From assembly GCA_025351185.1 (NCBI GenBank), contig JANXWJ010000202.1:1-36791 (forward strand): 36,791 bases of DNA, in the 5' to 3' direction. Both the position numbers and the translations under genes were made by a program. Under the pieces are notes generated by a model. It saw nothing but the letters and a program-made list of their open reading frames with translations. It was not told the origin of the DNA and ran no database searches. Source of the stretch: Candidatus Nanopelagicales bacterium. Lineage in GTDB: Bacteria; Actinomycetota; Actinomycetes; S36-B12; CAIYMF01. Positions 22,512 through 31,229 of the stretch are shown here, piece by piece (position 1 is the first letter of the stretch; every line of letters starts with the position of its first letter).

Positions 22512-24130
22512 GACGAGCCCTCATCGACTGTGGCAGAGACGATATCGCGGGTCGATGCGCCGCCGGTCTGTTGCTGCTGACCCTCCTGCTGGCGCATGCG
22601 GTCATCCGCGCTCACCGGTGCGGACTGCCGGGCGACAGCGCTGCGGCGCACCCGCGTGACGCGGGGGAGCGAGTGGCCGTCAGGGCCTGGCGCGCGAAGA
22701 CCCTCGTCGAGCACCCAGGTGTCCTTGGAGCCGCCGCCCTGCGACGAGTTCACGACGAGACTCCCCTTGGGTAGGGCGACGCGGGTGAGGCCTCCGGGCA
22801 GGACGTAGACGTTGTCGCCGTCGTTGACCGCGAACGGACGCAGGTCGACGTGCCGGGGCTCGAGCGACGACTCCCCGACGAGCGTCGGGCAGGTCGACAA
22901 CGTCACGATCGGCTGGGCGATCCAGTCGCGCGGGCTGGCGTTGATGTTCTCGGCGACGACGGCGAGCTGGGCCTCGGTGGCCGAGGTGCCGATCGTGAGC
23001 CCGTAGCCTCCGGAGCCGTCGACCGGCTTCACGACCATGTGGTCGAGCCGCTCGAGCACATGACGGCGCTGGTCGGGGTCGCTGAGGTCGTAGGTCAGCA
23101 CGTTGGGCAGCAGCGGCCGCTCACCGAGGTAGTACTCGATCATGTCGGGCACGTAGGGGTAGATCGCCTTGTCGTCGGCGACACCGTTGCCGACGGCGTT
23201 GGCGATCGCGACGTTGCCCGCGCGGGCGGCGTTGAGCAGACCGGGCACGCCGAGCAACGAGTCGGGCACGAAGTGGACCGGGTCGAGGTATTCGTCGTCG
23301 ATGCGCCGGTAGACCACGTGGATCGGCCGCGCGCCGCGCACCGTACGCATCCACAGCCGGTCGTCGCGGCAGAACAGGTCTCGTCCCTCGACGAGCTCGG
23401 CACCCATCCGGCGAGCGAGGAAGGCGTGCTCGAAGTGCGCGGAGTTGTGGACGCCGGGGGTGAGCACCGCGACTGTCGGCTCGGAGATGTCCGAGGGTGC
23501 CGCAGCACGGAGCGCATCGAGAAGCCGCTCGGGGTATTCCGCCACCGACCGCACCTGCTGCCCGGCGAAGACCTCGGGCAGCACGTGGGCCAGGGTGCGA
23601 CGGTTCTCCAATACGTAGGAGACACCGCTCGGGCAGCGCAGGTTGTCCTCGAGCACGCGGAACTCACCGGCCTCGTCGCGGATGAGGTCGATGCCGGCGA
23701 CGGCGATGCGAACTCCGTTGGGCGGCACCAGACCGAACGCGGCGCGGTGGTAGTGGCTCGACGAGGTCACCAGCCGACGCGGGACGATGCCGTCGTTGAG
23801 CACCTCGCCGGAGCCGTAGACATCGGCGAGGAAGTGCTCGAGGGCCTTGATCCGCTGCCGGATGCCGGCGTCGACGCGGTCCCACTCCTCGGCCCCCACG
23901 ACGCGCGGGACGAGGTCGAGGGGGAGCGGGCGCTCACGGCCCGAGAGGGAGAAGGTGATTCCCTGCCGGTCGAGATAGGCATCGCGCAGCCGGGCGCGCT
24001 CAGCGAGGCCCTCGGGACCGAGCGACTCGAGGACCTCGGCCACGGTATCGAGGCCGGGGCGCGGGCGGCCGGAGCCGTCGACCATCTCGTCGTAGGCCGC
24101 GAGGCTGTCGGGTCCTGCCTCGGTACGCAT
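22505..24130 (-). CDS. Circularly permuted ATP-grasp protein (DUF404/DUF407)
   Basis: 541 residues. Conserved segments run through the protein: GITFSLSGRERPLPLDLVPR, QRIKALEHFLADVYG, RVLEDNLRCPSGVSYVLENR, YRRIDDEYLDP, NAVGNGVADDKAIYPYVPDM, VVKPVDGSGGYGLTIG and DLRPFAVNDGDNVYVLPGGLTR. These mark the permuted ATP-grasp amide-ligase-like fold. The last 60 residues are Arg-, Ser- and Gln-rich (RMRQQEGQQQQTGG) and likely disordered. ATG 24130 opens the operon; no long leader. Predicted to make a peptide or amide product with the downstream alpha-E and transglutaminase proteins, which is family-level inference. A much longer open frame upstream is an artefact of high GC opposite the GH13 gene. Confidence 0.9.
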   Translation of the reverse strand: MRTEAGPDSLAAYDEMVDGSGRPRPGLDTVAEVLESLGPEGLAERARLRDAYLDRQGITFSLSGRERPLPLDLVPRVVGAEEWDRVDAGIRQRIKALEHFLADVYGSGEVLNDGIVPRRLVTSSSHYHRAAFGLVPPNGVRIAVAGIDLIRDEAGEFRVLEDNLRCPSGVSYVLENRRTLAHVLPEVFAGQQVRSVAEYPERLLDALRAAAPSDISEPTVAVLTPGVHNSAHFEHAFLARRMGAELVEGRDLFCRDDRLWMRTVRGARPIHVVYRRIDDEYLDPVHFVPDSLLGVPGLLNAARAGNVAIANAVGNGVADDKAIYPYVPDMIEYYLGERPLLPNVLTYDLSDPDQRRHVLERLDHMVVKPVDGSGGYGLTIGTSATEAQLAVVAENINASPRDWIAQPIVTLSTCPTLVGESSLEPRHVDLRPFAVNDGDNVYVLPGGLTRVALPKGSLVVNSSQGGGSKDTWVLDEGLRAPGPDGHSLPRVTRVRRSAVARQSAPVSADDRMRQQEGQQQQTGGASTRDIVSATVDEGSSC

Positions 24131-24226
24131 GCGCGAAGTGTGGCCCACTGCTGTTTGCGGCGCAGGCCCTCCCCGTTTCACGCGTGTTGCGCTCGGGGGC
24201 GCCACCCCCTCCCTTCCGGGGCGGCG

Positions 24227-26188
24227 ATGCTCCACAATGACGCCGTGACAGCGCTTACAACCCGACCCGGCGTCGACTCCCTGGTGATCGCCGCCCTGCG
24301 GCGCGCCGGAGCCTCCACCTCGGTCGGTGTCGATGAGCTGCTCGCACGGGCCCGCCGCTGGGGACCCGACCTCGAGGCCGGGGTCCGGGCGGTGTTCGAC
24401 GGCCCGGCGGCCGACGATCTCGTGGCTCGCCTCGCGGAGGTCGTCGCCACCGGGTGGATCGCCCGGCCGGAGCCGCTGCGCGCCCGCGACCGTGAACGCC
24501 TGCTCACCCCGGACTGGTTCCAGCGCCCGGACACCGTGGGCTACGTCGCCTATGCCGACCGGTTCGCCGGCACGCTCAGTGGCGTCGCCGAGCACGTCGG
24601 CTACCTCCGCGAGCTCGGCACGACGTATCTCCACCTCTTGCCGTTGCTCCAGCCGCGTCCCGGTGCCAACGACGGCGGCTACGCAGTGGCCGACTATCGC
24701 GAGGTGCGTGAGGCTCTCGGCTCCATGGCTGATCTCGAGAAGCTTGCGTCGACGCTGCACGACAACGGCATCGCGCTCACGATCGACCTCGTCCTCAACC
24801 ACGTCGCGCGTGAGCACCCGTGGGCGGCTGCGGCACGTGCCGGCGATGCGCGCTACCGCGACTATTTCCTCCTCTTTCCCGACCGCTCGGTGCCCGATGC
24901 CTACGAACGCACGCTGCCAGAGGTCTTCCCCGAGTTCGCGCCCGGCAACTTCACATGGGACGACGAGGTCGACGGCTGGGTCTGGACGACGTTCAACGAC
25001 TACCAGTGGGACCTCAACTGGGCCAACCCCGACGTGGTCTGCGAGTTCGCCGACATCACGTTGTTCCTCGCTAACCGCGGCGTCGACTGCCTGCGGCTCG
25101 ATGCCATCGCGTTCCTGTGGAAGCGCATGGGCACCGACAGCCAGAACCAGGTCGAGGTCCACGGCCTCACCCGTGCGCTCCGGGCAGTCGCCCGGATTGC
25201 CGCGCCCTCGCTGGTGTTCAAGGCCGAGGCGATCGTCGGACCCGCGCAGCTCGTGCAGTATCTCGGCGCTGGTGACTACGCAGGACACGTGTCCGACCTC
25301 GCCTACCACAACAGCCTCATGGTGCAGATCTGGTCGGCACTCGCGACGCGTGACTCACGGCTGCTCGTCAGGGCGCTGGAGAAGTTCCCGCCCAAGCCCA
25401 CGACGACCGCATGGGCGACGTATCTCCGCTGCCATGACGACATCGGCTGGGCGATCGACGACGCGGATGCTGCGTCGGTCGGGTGGAGCGGCCCGGCGCA
25501 CCGCGCGTTCCTGTCGCGGTGGTATCTCGGCGACGCGCCGGACAGCTTCGCCCGAGGGGCGGCGTTCCAGGTCAACGAGGCCACGGGCGACAGCCGCACG
25601 AGCGGGAGCGCGGCGAGCCTCGTCGGGGTGGAGCAGGCGCTCGAGGTCGGCGACGTACCCATGCTCGAGCGCGCCATCCTGAGGCTGCGCTGCGCCTACG
25701 CGATCGTCTACGGCTTCAGCGGGATCCCGCTGCTCTACATGGGCGACGAGCTCGCGCTGCGCAACGACAGGTCGTACCTCAACGAGCCCGAGCACGCCGG
25801 GGACAAACGATGGATGCACCGCCCGCGGATGCCGTGGGACGCGGCGGCGCGACGCCACGATGCGACGACGCTCGAGGGCAAGGTGTTCGAGATCGTGCGG
25901 CACCTCGGTGCCGTACGCGGTTCGCTCCCGGCGCTGCATGCGGCGGTCGAGTCGGCGCCCGTGCTCACATCGAACGCCGCAGTTCTGGCCGTTGTGCGGC
26001 GCCATGCAGCCGGCGACCTCGTGCAGCTCTACAACGTGTCCGAGGACTGGCAGCGCTGCGCTGCCGGCGTGCTCGGCACGCTGCGCTGGCGCGAGCTCGT
26101 GGACCACCTCGGCGACGACGTCCCCCGGATCGAGGACGGCCAGCTCGTCCTCCCGCCGTACGCAGCCACCTGGCTCGGAGCCCGCTGA
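24227..26188 (+). CDS. GH13 amylosucrase-like alpha-glucan enzyme
   Basis: 653 residues of the GH13 alpha-amylase family, closest in layout to amylosucrases (sucrose to alpha-1,4-glucan). A helical N-terminal domain (about 1-100) precedes the barrel with GYVAYADRFAGTLSGV and LHLLPLLQPRPGANDGGYAV. Catalytic regions are intact: region I DLVLNHV (187-193), nucleophile Asp292 in CLRLDAI, acid/base Glu334 in FKAEAIV, and transition-state Asp404 in CHDDIGW. It continues through FSGIPLLYMGDELALRNDRS to a C-terminal beta domain. ATG 24227 is used; GTG 24245 is an in-frame alternative and neither has a strong ribosome site. It is divergent from the ATP-grasp operon with a 96-bp gap that must hold both promoters. 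Sucrose use is inferred. Confidence 0.85.
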   Translation: MLHNDAVTALTTRPGVDSLVIAALRRAGASTSVGVDELLARARRWGPDLEAGVRAVFDGPAADDLVARLAEVVATGWIARPEPLRARDRERLLTPDWFQRPDTVGYVAYADRFAGTLSGVAEHVGYLRELGTTYLHLLPLLQPRPGANDGGYAVADYREVREALGSMADLEKLASTLHDNGIALTIDLVLNHVAREHPWAAAARAGDARYRDYFLLFPDRSVPDAYERTLPEVFPEFAPGNFTWDDEVDGWVWTTFNDYQWDLNWANPDVVCEFADITLFLANRGVDCLRLDAIAFLWKRMGTDSQNQVEVHGLTRALRAVARIAAPSLVFKAEAIVGPAQLVQYLGAGDYAGHVSDLAYHNSLMVQIWSALATRDSRLLVRALEKFPPKPTTTAWATYLRCHDDIGWAIDDADAASVGWSGPAHRAFLSRWYLGDAPDSFARGAAFQVNEATGDSRTSGSAASLVGVEQALEVGDVPMLERAILRLRCAYAIVYGFSGIPLLYMGDELALRNDRSYLNEPEHAGDKRWMHRPRMPWDAAARRHDATTLEGKVFEIVRHLGAVRGSLPALHAAVESAPVLTSNAAVLAVVRRHAAGDLVQLYNVSEDWQRCAAGVLGTLRWRELVDHLGDDVPRIEDGQLVLPPYAATWLGAR

Positions 26189-26263
26189 CGCCCACGAGTC
26201 TCGGCCGGGACGTGACGCGGAATCCTCACGACGGCGGTCTTGGATTCGACTGCGCTGCGTCAG

Positions 26264-26337
26264 GTATCGGGAATCTCCGAGCCGCCGGAATTGTCGACGG
26301 TCCGGCTCGTGGACATCGGTTGTCCGGCTCCCGATAC
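26264..26337. repeat. Inverted and direct repeats between GH13 and NfeD genes
   Basis: GTATCGGGA (26264-26272) and TCCCGATAC (26329-26337) are perfect 9-bp inverted repeats. Inside, GTCCGGCTC occurs twice (26300-26308 and 26322-26330) with a 22-bp period. The block ends 62 bp before the NfeD start, so it may be a regulatory site or structured leader rather than a terminator (no T-run). Confidence 0.45.
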
Positions 26338-26399
26338 ACCTTGGGCGTTCCGTGATCACCAGCTGGAGATTCCTGATCCTGCCAAGGAGGCGGGGGACA

Positions 26400-26771
26400 A
26401 TGTCAGATGGTGTCGTCGGGTTGACCGGCGTCCTCAGCGGTGCCGTGGGCACCGGCCTGACTGGTGAGATCATGCTGCCCATCCGTGGCGGCACCGAGGC
26501 CTACATCGCCTTTCCGGTGGTCGCAGGCGATGCCCTCGCCGTTCGTGCGCTCGCCGTCGTCGTGGACTTCGCACCTCCGCGCACGGTCTACGTTGCTCCG
26601 GCCTCGAGCCCCTCGGCCGACTTCTCGACGGCCGGTTGTCGTCGTGTCGTCCTCCTGCCCCACCCGTCGCTCGTGGTCGTACGCGCGATCGGCGAATCCC
26701 CGTGCCCACGGCTGTCGTGGTGCGCGGCCCTCCCCACCGATCGCCCCGCATCCTCGGGCGTGAAGGAGTGA
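26400..26771 (+). CDS. Short NfeD-like OB-fold protein
   Basis: 123 residues from ATG 26400 with AAGGAGGCGG upstream. The stretch LTGVLSGAVGTGLTGEIMLP then RGGTEAYIAFPVVAGDALAV and VRALAVVVDFAPPRTVYV is an NfeD-type OB fold: a Gly-rich first strand, a processing hairpin and the closing V-V-x-V-x-F strand. No membrane helices are present, so this is a soluble variant. A gene of this kind commonly precedes a flotillin-like (SPFH) gene and its product is thought to partner it in membrane microdomains; the SPFH gene starts 7 bp later but is broken. The C-terminal 40 residues are unstructured. Confidence 0.65.
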   Translation: MSDGVVGLTGVLSGAVGTGLTGEIMLPIRGGTEAYIAFPVVAGDALAVRALAVVVDFAPPRTVYVAPASSPSADFSTAGCRRVVLLPHPSLVVVRAIGESPCPRLSWCAALPTDRPASSGVKE

Positions 26772-26777
26772 ACCGCA

Positions 26778-27240
26778 ATGCAGCTCATCGCTGTCGTCGT
26801 CGCGCTGCTCGCCATCGTCGTGCTGTTCAAGACGACCTGGCGCGTGGCGGAGCCCAACCAGGCACTCATCGTCACCGGGTTCGGGGCCGGCGGCGAGAGC
26901 GACTCGGGCACGGCCTTCAAGATCGTGGTCGGCAAGGGCGCGGCGGTGATCCCGGGATTCCAGGTCGCGCGCAAGCTCTCGCTCGACACCCGGTCGACGC
27001 AGCTCGAGGTCGACTGCGTGACCCAGCAGGGCATCGGAGATCCGCAAGCCGGCAGACGCCGAGGCCTACCGCCACGGCACGTTGGCCGAGGCCGGTCGTG
27101 ACTCGCGAGTCTGCTCCGCCGAGGCGGCGAAGAAGGAGACCGAGCTCAAGGTGACGGCCGACGCGACCCGAGTGACCACCGCCGCGGATGCCCAGGCCGC
27201 TGCTACCAAGGCGATTGGTGCTGAGGACGCGCAAGGCCAC
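26778..27240 (+). pseudogene. Flotillin-like (SPFH domain) gene with central deletion
   Basis: From ATG 26778 (GAAGGAG upstream) the reading MQLIAVVVALLAIVVLFKTTW, RVAEPNQALIVTGFGAGGES and RSTQLEVDCVTQQGI is the membrane hairpin and beginning of the SPFH domain of an actinobacterial flotillin. At about 27035-27042 the sequence jumps to the coiled-coil tail in a different frame: EIRKPADAEAYRHGTLAEAG then AAKKETELKVTADATRV and TAADAQAAATKAIGAEDAQ, ending about 27240. Roughly 300 or more central codons expected for the family are absent, and the joint is out of frame, so translation stops at 27101 with a 107-residue truncated product. The pattern is one internal deletion, not scattered decay. 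The NfeD-like partner upstream is intact. Confidence 0.8.
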
Positions 27241-27288
27241 GACGTAGGCACATACCTCGCCCGGTTGCGCGGCTGCCGGGTCGCTGCT

Positions 27289-27304
27289 GGGACACGATTG
27301 TCCC
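27289..27304. promoter_or_regulatory. Palindrome upstream of the cell-wall hydrolase gene
   Basis: GGGACA and TGTCCC flank a 4-nt centre (CGAT), a perfect 6-bp inverted repeat about 120 bp before the hydrolase GTG. It could be an operator for a cell-wall stress regulator. No cognate regulator is visible. Confidence 0.35.
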
Positions 27305-27426
27305 GTGACGGGTGGTGTCAGTGGGACGTGTGGGGTTACCGTCGTCGCGGACCGTTGCTCGTGCCCGTGCGCCGTTCCGGCGCCCGAGCACTCCTTCCTC
27401 GGACGCGGTCCCGACACGGAGGCCCC

Positions 27427-28737
27427 GTGGCTGTGATCGCGCACCACCGCATGCAGGTACGCCGGCGACTCGTCGCGGCTTTCGTCGGTGGGTTGCTGTG
27501 CACCGGCCTCCTCGCGCCTGTCCCCGTCAGAGCGACCCCGGGTGCGCCGACCGTGCCGAGCGCCGCCGCCGTACGCCGTGCCCACGCTGCTGCTGCGGCC
27601 GCTGCGGTCGCGCTCGCTCACGCCCACACCGACGCGACGAGTGCGCAGGCCCGGCTCGACGCCCTCGACACCGAGGTGGAACAGGCAGTCGAGGCCTGGA
27701 ACGGTGCCCGCGCCGACGCCGACGAGGCGGCCGCTGCCCTCACCGAGGCACAGGCGGATGCGGATGTGGCACAGGCGAATGCGAGATCCGCACAGAACGA
27801 CGTAGACCGTCTTGCGGTCGCGAGCTATCAGGTCGGCGCAGATCTCAGCGGTGGTCTCGGCGAGTTCGCGGCCGTGGTCGACAGCGCCTTCCGCCCTGGT
27901 GGGATCACCAACCTGACCGACCGGATGACGCAGGTGGGACAGGTCGCGGCCGACCGTCGGCACGGCATCGACGACGCGCTGGCGCTGCGACTCCTCGCGG
28001 CGCAGGCGCAGGCGGCCGCCGCCCAGTCCAGCGTCGACCTCGCCGCGCGCGAGAGTGCGGTCGCCGCGGCAACTGACGGCGTACGCGCCCTGCAGGCCTC
28101 CCAACAGTCGGAGGTCGTCCGGCTCACCGCGCGACGCGACGCAGCCGCCACGGTGCTCGCGCATGCCCGGACCGCGACATCGACCCTGGAGTCGGCACGT
28201 GCCGAGGCGCTGCGCCGCGCTGCCGCGGCGCGGGCGGCGGCGGCACGGGCCGCTGCTGCCGCGGTCGCGGCCCGACGCGCGCTCGAGCACCGTGCTTCCG
28301 GCGGGCATCCGCCGAGTGACACCGGCGGCTCGCCGAGGGCCTGGCCGGATGGCGCGTCGACCTCGACACGTGCGCAGCGGTTCGGCGCGCTGGCCTTCGC
28401 CAAGACCCAGCTCGGCAAGCCGTACGTCGCCGGCGAGCACGGACCGGACTCGTACGACTGCAGCGGCCTCACCTCGGCTGCGTACGCCCAGGTCGGCGTC
28501 GCGATGATCCAGTACTCCCAGACGCAGTTCGCCCGGGGGCTGAAGATCCCCGTGTCGGCGCTGCAGCCGGGCGACCTCGTCTTCTTCGCGACCGATCCGA
28601 GCGACTGGCTCACGATCCACCACGTCGGCATCTACGCCGGTGGCGGTCAGATGGTCGAGGCGCCCCACACCGGCGACCACGTGAAGTTCCAGACCATCTG
28701 GCAGGACGAGCTCATGGCGTACGGCGCCCGCCCCTGA
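27427..28737 (+). CDS. RipA-like NlpC/P60 peptidoglycan endopeptidase
   Basis: 436 residues, secreted. GTG 27427 follows CGGAGG; the signal peptide runs about 8-36 (VRRRLVAAFVGGLLCTGLLA). A long coiled coil (about 45-300) is built from Ala-rich heptads, ending in an AARAAAARAAA run, as in RipA/CwlO-type hydrolases where it masks or positions the enzyme. A linker (TGGSPRAWPDGASTSTR) leads to the NlpC/P60 domain: KTQLGKPYVAGEHGPDSYDC with catalytic Cys345 (DCSGL), LQPGDLVFF, and catalytic His399 (HHVGIYAGG). It cleaves D-Glu to diaminopimelate stem-peptide bonds in the family. The frame is open far upstream into the flotillin remnant, which could mislead start prediction. Confidence 0.88.
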   Translation: MAVIAHHRMQVRRRLVAAFVGGLLCTGLLAPVPVRATPGAPTVPSAAAVRRAHAAAAAAAVALAHAHTDATSAQARLDALDTEVEQAVEAWNGARADADEAAAALTEAQADADVAQANARSAQNDVDRLAVASYQVGADLSGGLGEFAAVVDSAFRPGGITNLTDRMTQVGQVAADRRHGIDDALALRLLAAQAQAAAAQSSVDLAARESAVAAATDGVRALQASQQSEVVRLTARRDAAATVLAHARTATSTLESARAEALRRAAAARAAAARAAAAAVAARRALEHRASGGHPPSDTGGSPRAWPDGASTSTRAQRFGALAFAKTQLGKPYVAGEHGPDSYDCSGLTSAAYAQVGVAMIQYSQTQFARGLKIPVSALQPGDLVFFATDPSDWLTIHHVGIYAGGGQMVEAPHTGDHVKFQTIWQDELMAYGARP

Positions 28738-28866
28738 CTGTGTCGTCCACACCCGCGACACGCCGTACCTGTGGACTCAGTGGGGCGCCTTGCGTGCGCC
28801 TATGGCACTGCGGGGCACATTCATCCGGAAAACCGGGGGGGTGCGCCGGGGTTGGCTGGGTGGGGG

Positions 28867-29406
28867 TCAGTGCTCGGGGAGGTGGCCGTGGGAGGCGTCG
28901 TCGATGTCGGACTCGGCGTGGGCCTCGTGGTCGAGGTGGCGCTCGAAGGAGGCTTCGATCTCGGCCTCGGCCTCGGTGCGGCCGGTCCAGGACGCGCCCT
29001 CGACGCTCTTGCCGGGCTCGAGGTCCTTGTAGACCTCGAAGAAGTGCTGGATCTCGAGGCGGTCGAACTCCGGCACGTGGTGGATGTCGCGGATGTGCTC
29101 GACCCTCGGGTCGGCGACGGGCACGCAGAGCACCTTGTCGTCGCCGCCAGCCTCGTCGGTCATCCGGAACATCCCGATGGCGCGGCACTTGATGAGGCAA
29201 CCGGGGAAGGTCGGCTCGTCGAGGATGACGAGCGCGTCGAGCGGGTCGCCGTCCTGGCCGAGGGTGCCGTCGATGAAGCCGTAGTCGTGCGGGTATCGCG
29301 TCGAGGTGAACAGCATGCGGTCGAGCCGGATGCGACCTGAGATGTGGTCGACCTCGTACTTGTTGCGGCTCCCGGCGGGGATCTCGATCGTGACGTCGAA
29401 CTCCAC
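28867..29406 (-). CDS. ppa: Inorganic pyrophosphatase (family I)
   Basis: 179 residues; hydrolyses diphosphate to two phosphates, driving biosynthesis in the cytoplasm. Complete family I text: [19 protein letters not shown] at the N-terminus, [21 protein letters not shown] with the metal-binding Asp cluster (DPLDALV), [12 protein letters not shown] and [16 protein letters not shown] 29406 is chosen because AGGAG lies seven bases upstream and the family begins [11 protein letters not shown]. The His/Asp-rich C-terminus ([23 protein letters not shown]) is longer than in enterobacterial enzymes. Divergent from dacB with a 213-bp gap, as in many actinobacteria. Confidence 0.93.
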   Translation of the reverse strand: MEFDVTIEIPAGSRNKYEVDHISGRIRLDRMLFTSTRYPHDYGFIDGTLGQDGDPLDALVILDEPTFPGCLIKCRAIGMFRMTDEAGGDDKVLCVPVADPRVEHIRDIHHVPEFDRLEIQHFFEVYKDLEPGKSVEGASWTGRTEAEAEIEASFERHLDHEAHAESDIDDASHGHLPEH

Positions 29407-29619
29407 GGCGTACTCCTGACAGGGATCGTGACGGGCGGGCCGCACGCGGTCGCCAGAGTCCGTGAGGACGTCGGCGTCGCGAAGCAGGGGCGGTCAGGTG
29501 CGGCCGTCCCGTCGCTTAGTGTTCCCCACACGACGGTGTGCGTGGTCCGATCGGGACCACGACGTGATGGGTGTCACGCGCGGTGCGCGCCGGCGCCAGT
29601 GCGACGACGGGGGTGCTGC

Positions 29620-31056
29620 GTGCTCGACCGACCGGCTCGGCGCCCGCTGGGAACCCTGTCCGGCATCGGCGTGACGGCAGCCCTCGGCGCCTTGCTCGCT
29701 GTCGTGGCCGTCGGAGGCGCACCGGCGTCGGCGGCGGGTTTCCAGGCCGCGGTGCGTACGGCGGTGGTGACTCCGCCCGCGGTGCCGACCGTGGTGCTTC
29801 CCACCACGACAGGGGTGCTCAGGGGTACGCCGGCGCCCGACGATGCGGCGCTCGTCGCGGCGGTCAACGCGGCGCTGGCCTCGAAGGCGCTCGGCAGCGA
29901 CGTCGCCGTGAGCGTCCTGGACGTCGGCACCGGCCGCACGCTGCTCGCCCGCGGGGCGACGCGGCCGCAGAAGCCGGCCAGCACGCTCAAGCTGCTCACC
30001 GGGCTCACCGTCCTGCGTGCCCTCGGTCCTGACGCTCGTCTCTCCACGAAGGTGGTGCAGGGCGCGACACCGCGTGACCTCGTCCTCGTCGGCGGCGGCG
30101 ACGCCACTCTCACCCGCACGCCGACGACGACCACGCCCGAGGGCCAGGCCGCCCGCCCCGCGAGCTTGGCGCAGCTCGTCGCAGCGACGGTGAAGGCGCT
30201 CAAGGCGGCCAGCCGCGGGTCGGTCACCGTGCAGGTCGACGACTCGCTGTTCTCCGGTCCACGCGTCGCGGCCGGCTGGCCGGCGTCGTATGTCGGATCG
30301 GGGATCATCGCCCCGGTCTCCGCGCTCTCGGTCGACCAGGGCGCCCGCTCGACCGGCGCGACCTCGCGCTCCCCGGACCCGGCTCTCGCAGCAGGCGTCG
30401 CGTTTGTCGCCGGGCTCAAGCGGGCCGGGATCACCGTGCTCGGAACGGTGACCAGGGTGACCGCGTCCGCGTCTGCCGCGCAGATCGCCGCCGTGCAGAG
30501 CCCCACGACCACGCAGCTGGTCGAACGGCTGCTGACCGATTCCGACGACGCGCTGGCAGAGGCGCTCGCGCACCTCGCCGGCGGCAAGGTCGGCGGTGAG
30601 GCCAGCTTCGTCGGTGGCGCTGCGGCCACGCTCGCGACTCTGAACGACCTCGGGGTGCCGGTCGACGGGGTGTCCCTGCACGACGGCAGCGGCCTCTCGC
30701 TCCTCGATCGCGTCCCGACCGTCACGCTGGTCACGGCGCTGGCCGCGGTCGCCGCGGACGAGCCCGCCGACGGCGAGACAGCCGGCGTGATGTGGCCGGT
30801 GCTCGCCGGACTTCCGGTGGCGGGTGTCACGGGCACACTGGCGCCGCGCTTCGTCGCGTCCGGCACGAAGGTGGGCCGGGGCGTCGTACGCGCCAAGACC
30901 GGCACGCTCACCGGCGTCGACTGCCTCACCGGTCTCGTCCGCGATCCGCACGGCCGACTGCTGGCCTTCGCGATCGTCGCCGACTCCACACCCGGTCCCC
31001 AGCTCGAGGCACGCAACGCGCTCGACCGGGCCGCGAGCGCCGTCGCCGCCGGCTGA
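29620..31056 (+). CDS. dacB: D-alanyl-D-alanine carboxypeptidase/endopeptidase (PBP4, S13 family)
   Basis: 478 residues, exported; trims D-Ala and cross-links in peptidoglycan. A signal peptide (about 10-38, TLSGIGVTAALGALLAVVAV) is followed by the S13 fold: SxxK motif STLK (121-124), the insertion domain, and KTG (426-428) in RAKTGTLTGVDCL. The middle SxN motif reads S308-D-D310 within LLTDSDDALAEAL, so the usual Asn is Asp; this may be natural in the lineage or may lower activity. GTG 29620 is used; ribosome-site support is weak and an upstream GTG (29599) is possible. The next conserved gene of this neighbourhood, the metalloprotease, is separated from it by a pseudogene. Confidence 0.85.
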   Translation: MLDRPARRPLGTLSGIGVTAALGALLAVVAVGGAPASAAGFQAAVRTAVVTPPAVPTVVLPTTTGVLRGTPAPDDAALVAAVNAALASKALGSDVAVSVLDVGTGRTLLARGATRPQKPASTLKLLTGLTVLRALGPDARLSTKVVQGATPRDLVLVGGGDATLTRTPTTTTPEGQAARPASLAQLVAATVKALKAASRGSVTVQVDDSLFSGPRVAAGWPASYVGSGIIAPVSALSVDQGARSTGATSRSPDPALAAGVAFVAGLKRAGITVLGTVTRVTASASAAQIAAVQSPTTTQLVERLLTDSDDALAEALAHLAGGKVGGEASFVGGAAATLATLNDLGVPVDGVSLHDGSGLSLLDRVPTVTLVTALAAVAADEPADGETAGVMWPVLAGLPVAGVTGTLAPRFVASGTKVGRGVVRAKTGTLTGVDCLTGLVRDPHGRLLAFAIVADSTPGPQLEARNALDRAASAVAAG

Positions 31057-31229
31057 GCGCTCGGGGACGGCACCGGCGTCTGCTCCACACGGGTGGACTC
31101 GGGACGGCCGTCCGGCGTGTCGCGCCGCTCCGGCATGCGTGCGTGCGGGCCGTCCTCGCTCTGAGGAAGCTCTGAAGCGCCGTCGGCTGTGCTGGTGGAC
31201 CGTTCGTAGCGCGCGCAGACCAACGTTCG

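Noticed and set aside
22850-24226. Very long forward open frame running into the GH13 gene
   Set aside because: It is antisense to the ATP-grasp gene and composed of Arg/Val/Gly-rich text with no family pattern; it is a by-product of high GC. The GH13 protein starts near 24227.
24131-25309. Upstream extension of the ATP-grasp frame on the minus strand
   Set aside because: It lies opposite the GH13 gene, and the recognisable family begins after ATG 24130.
27082-27426. N-terminal extension of the NlpC/P60 protein
   Set aside because: The text is flotillin coiled coil followed by non-coding sequence that merely stays open; a ribosome site and signal peptide mark GTG 27427 as the start.
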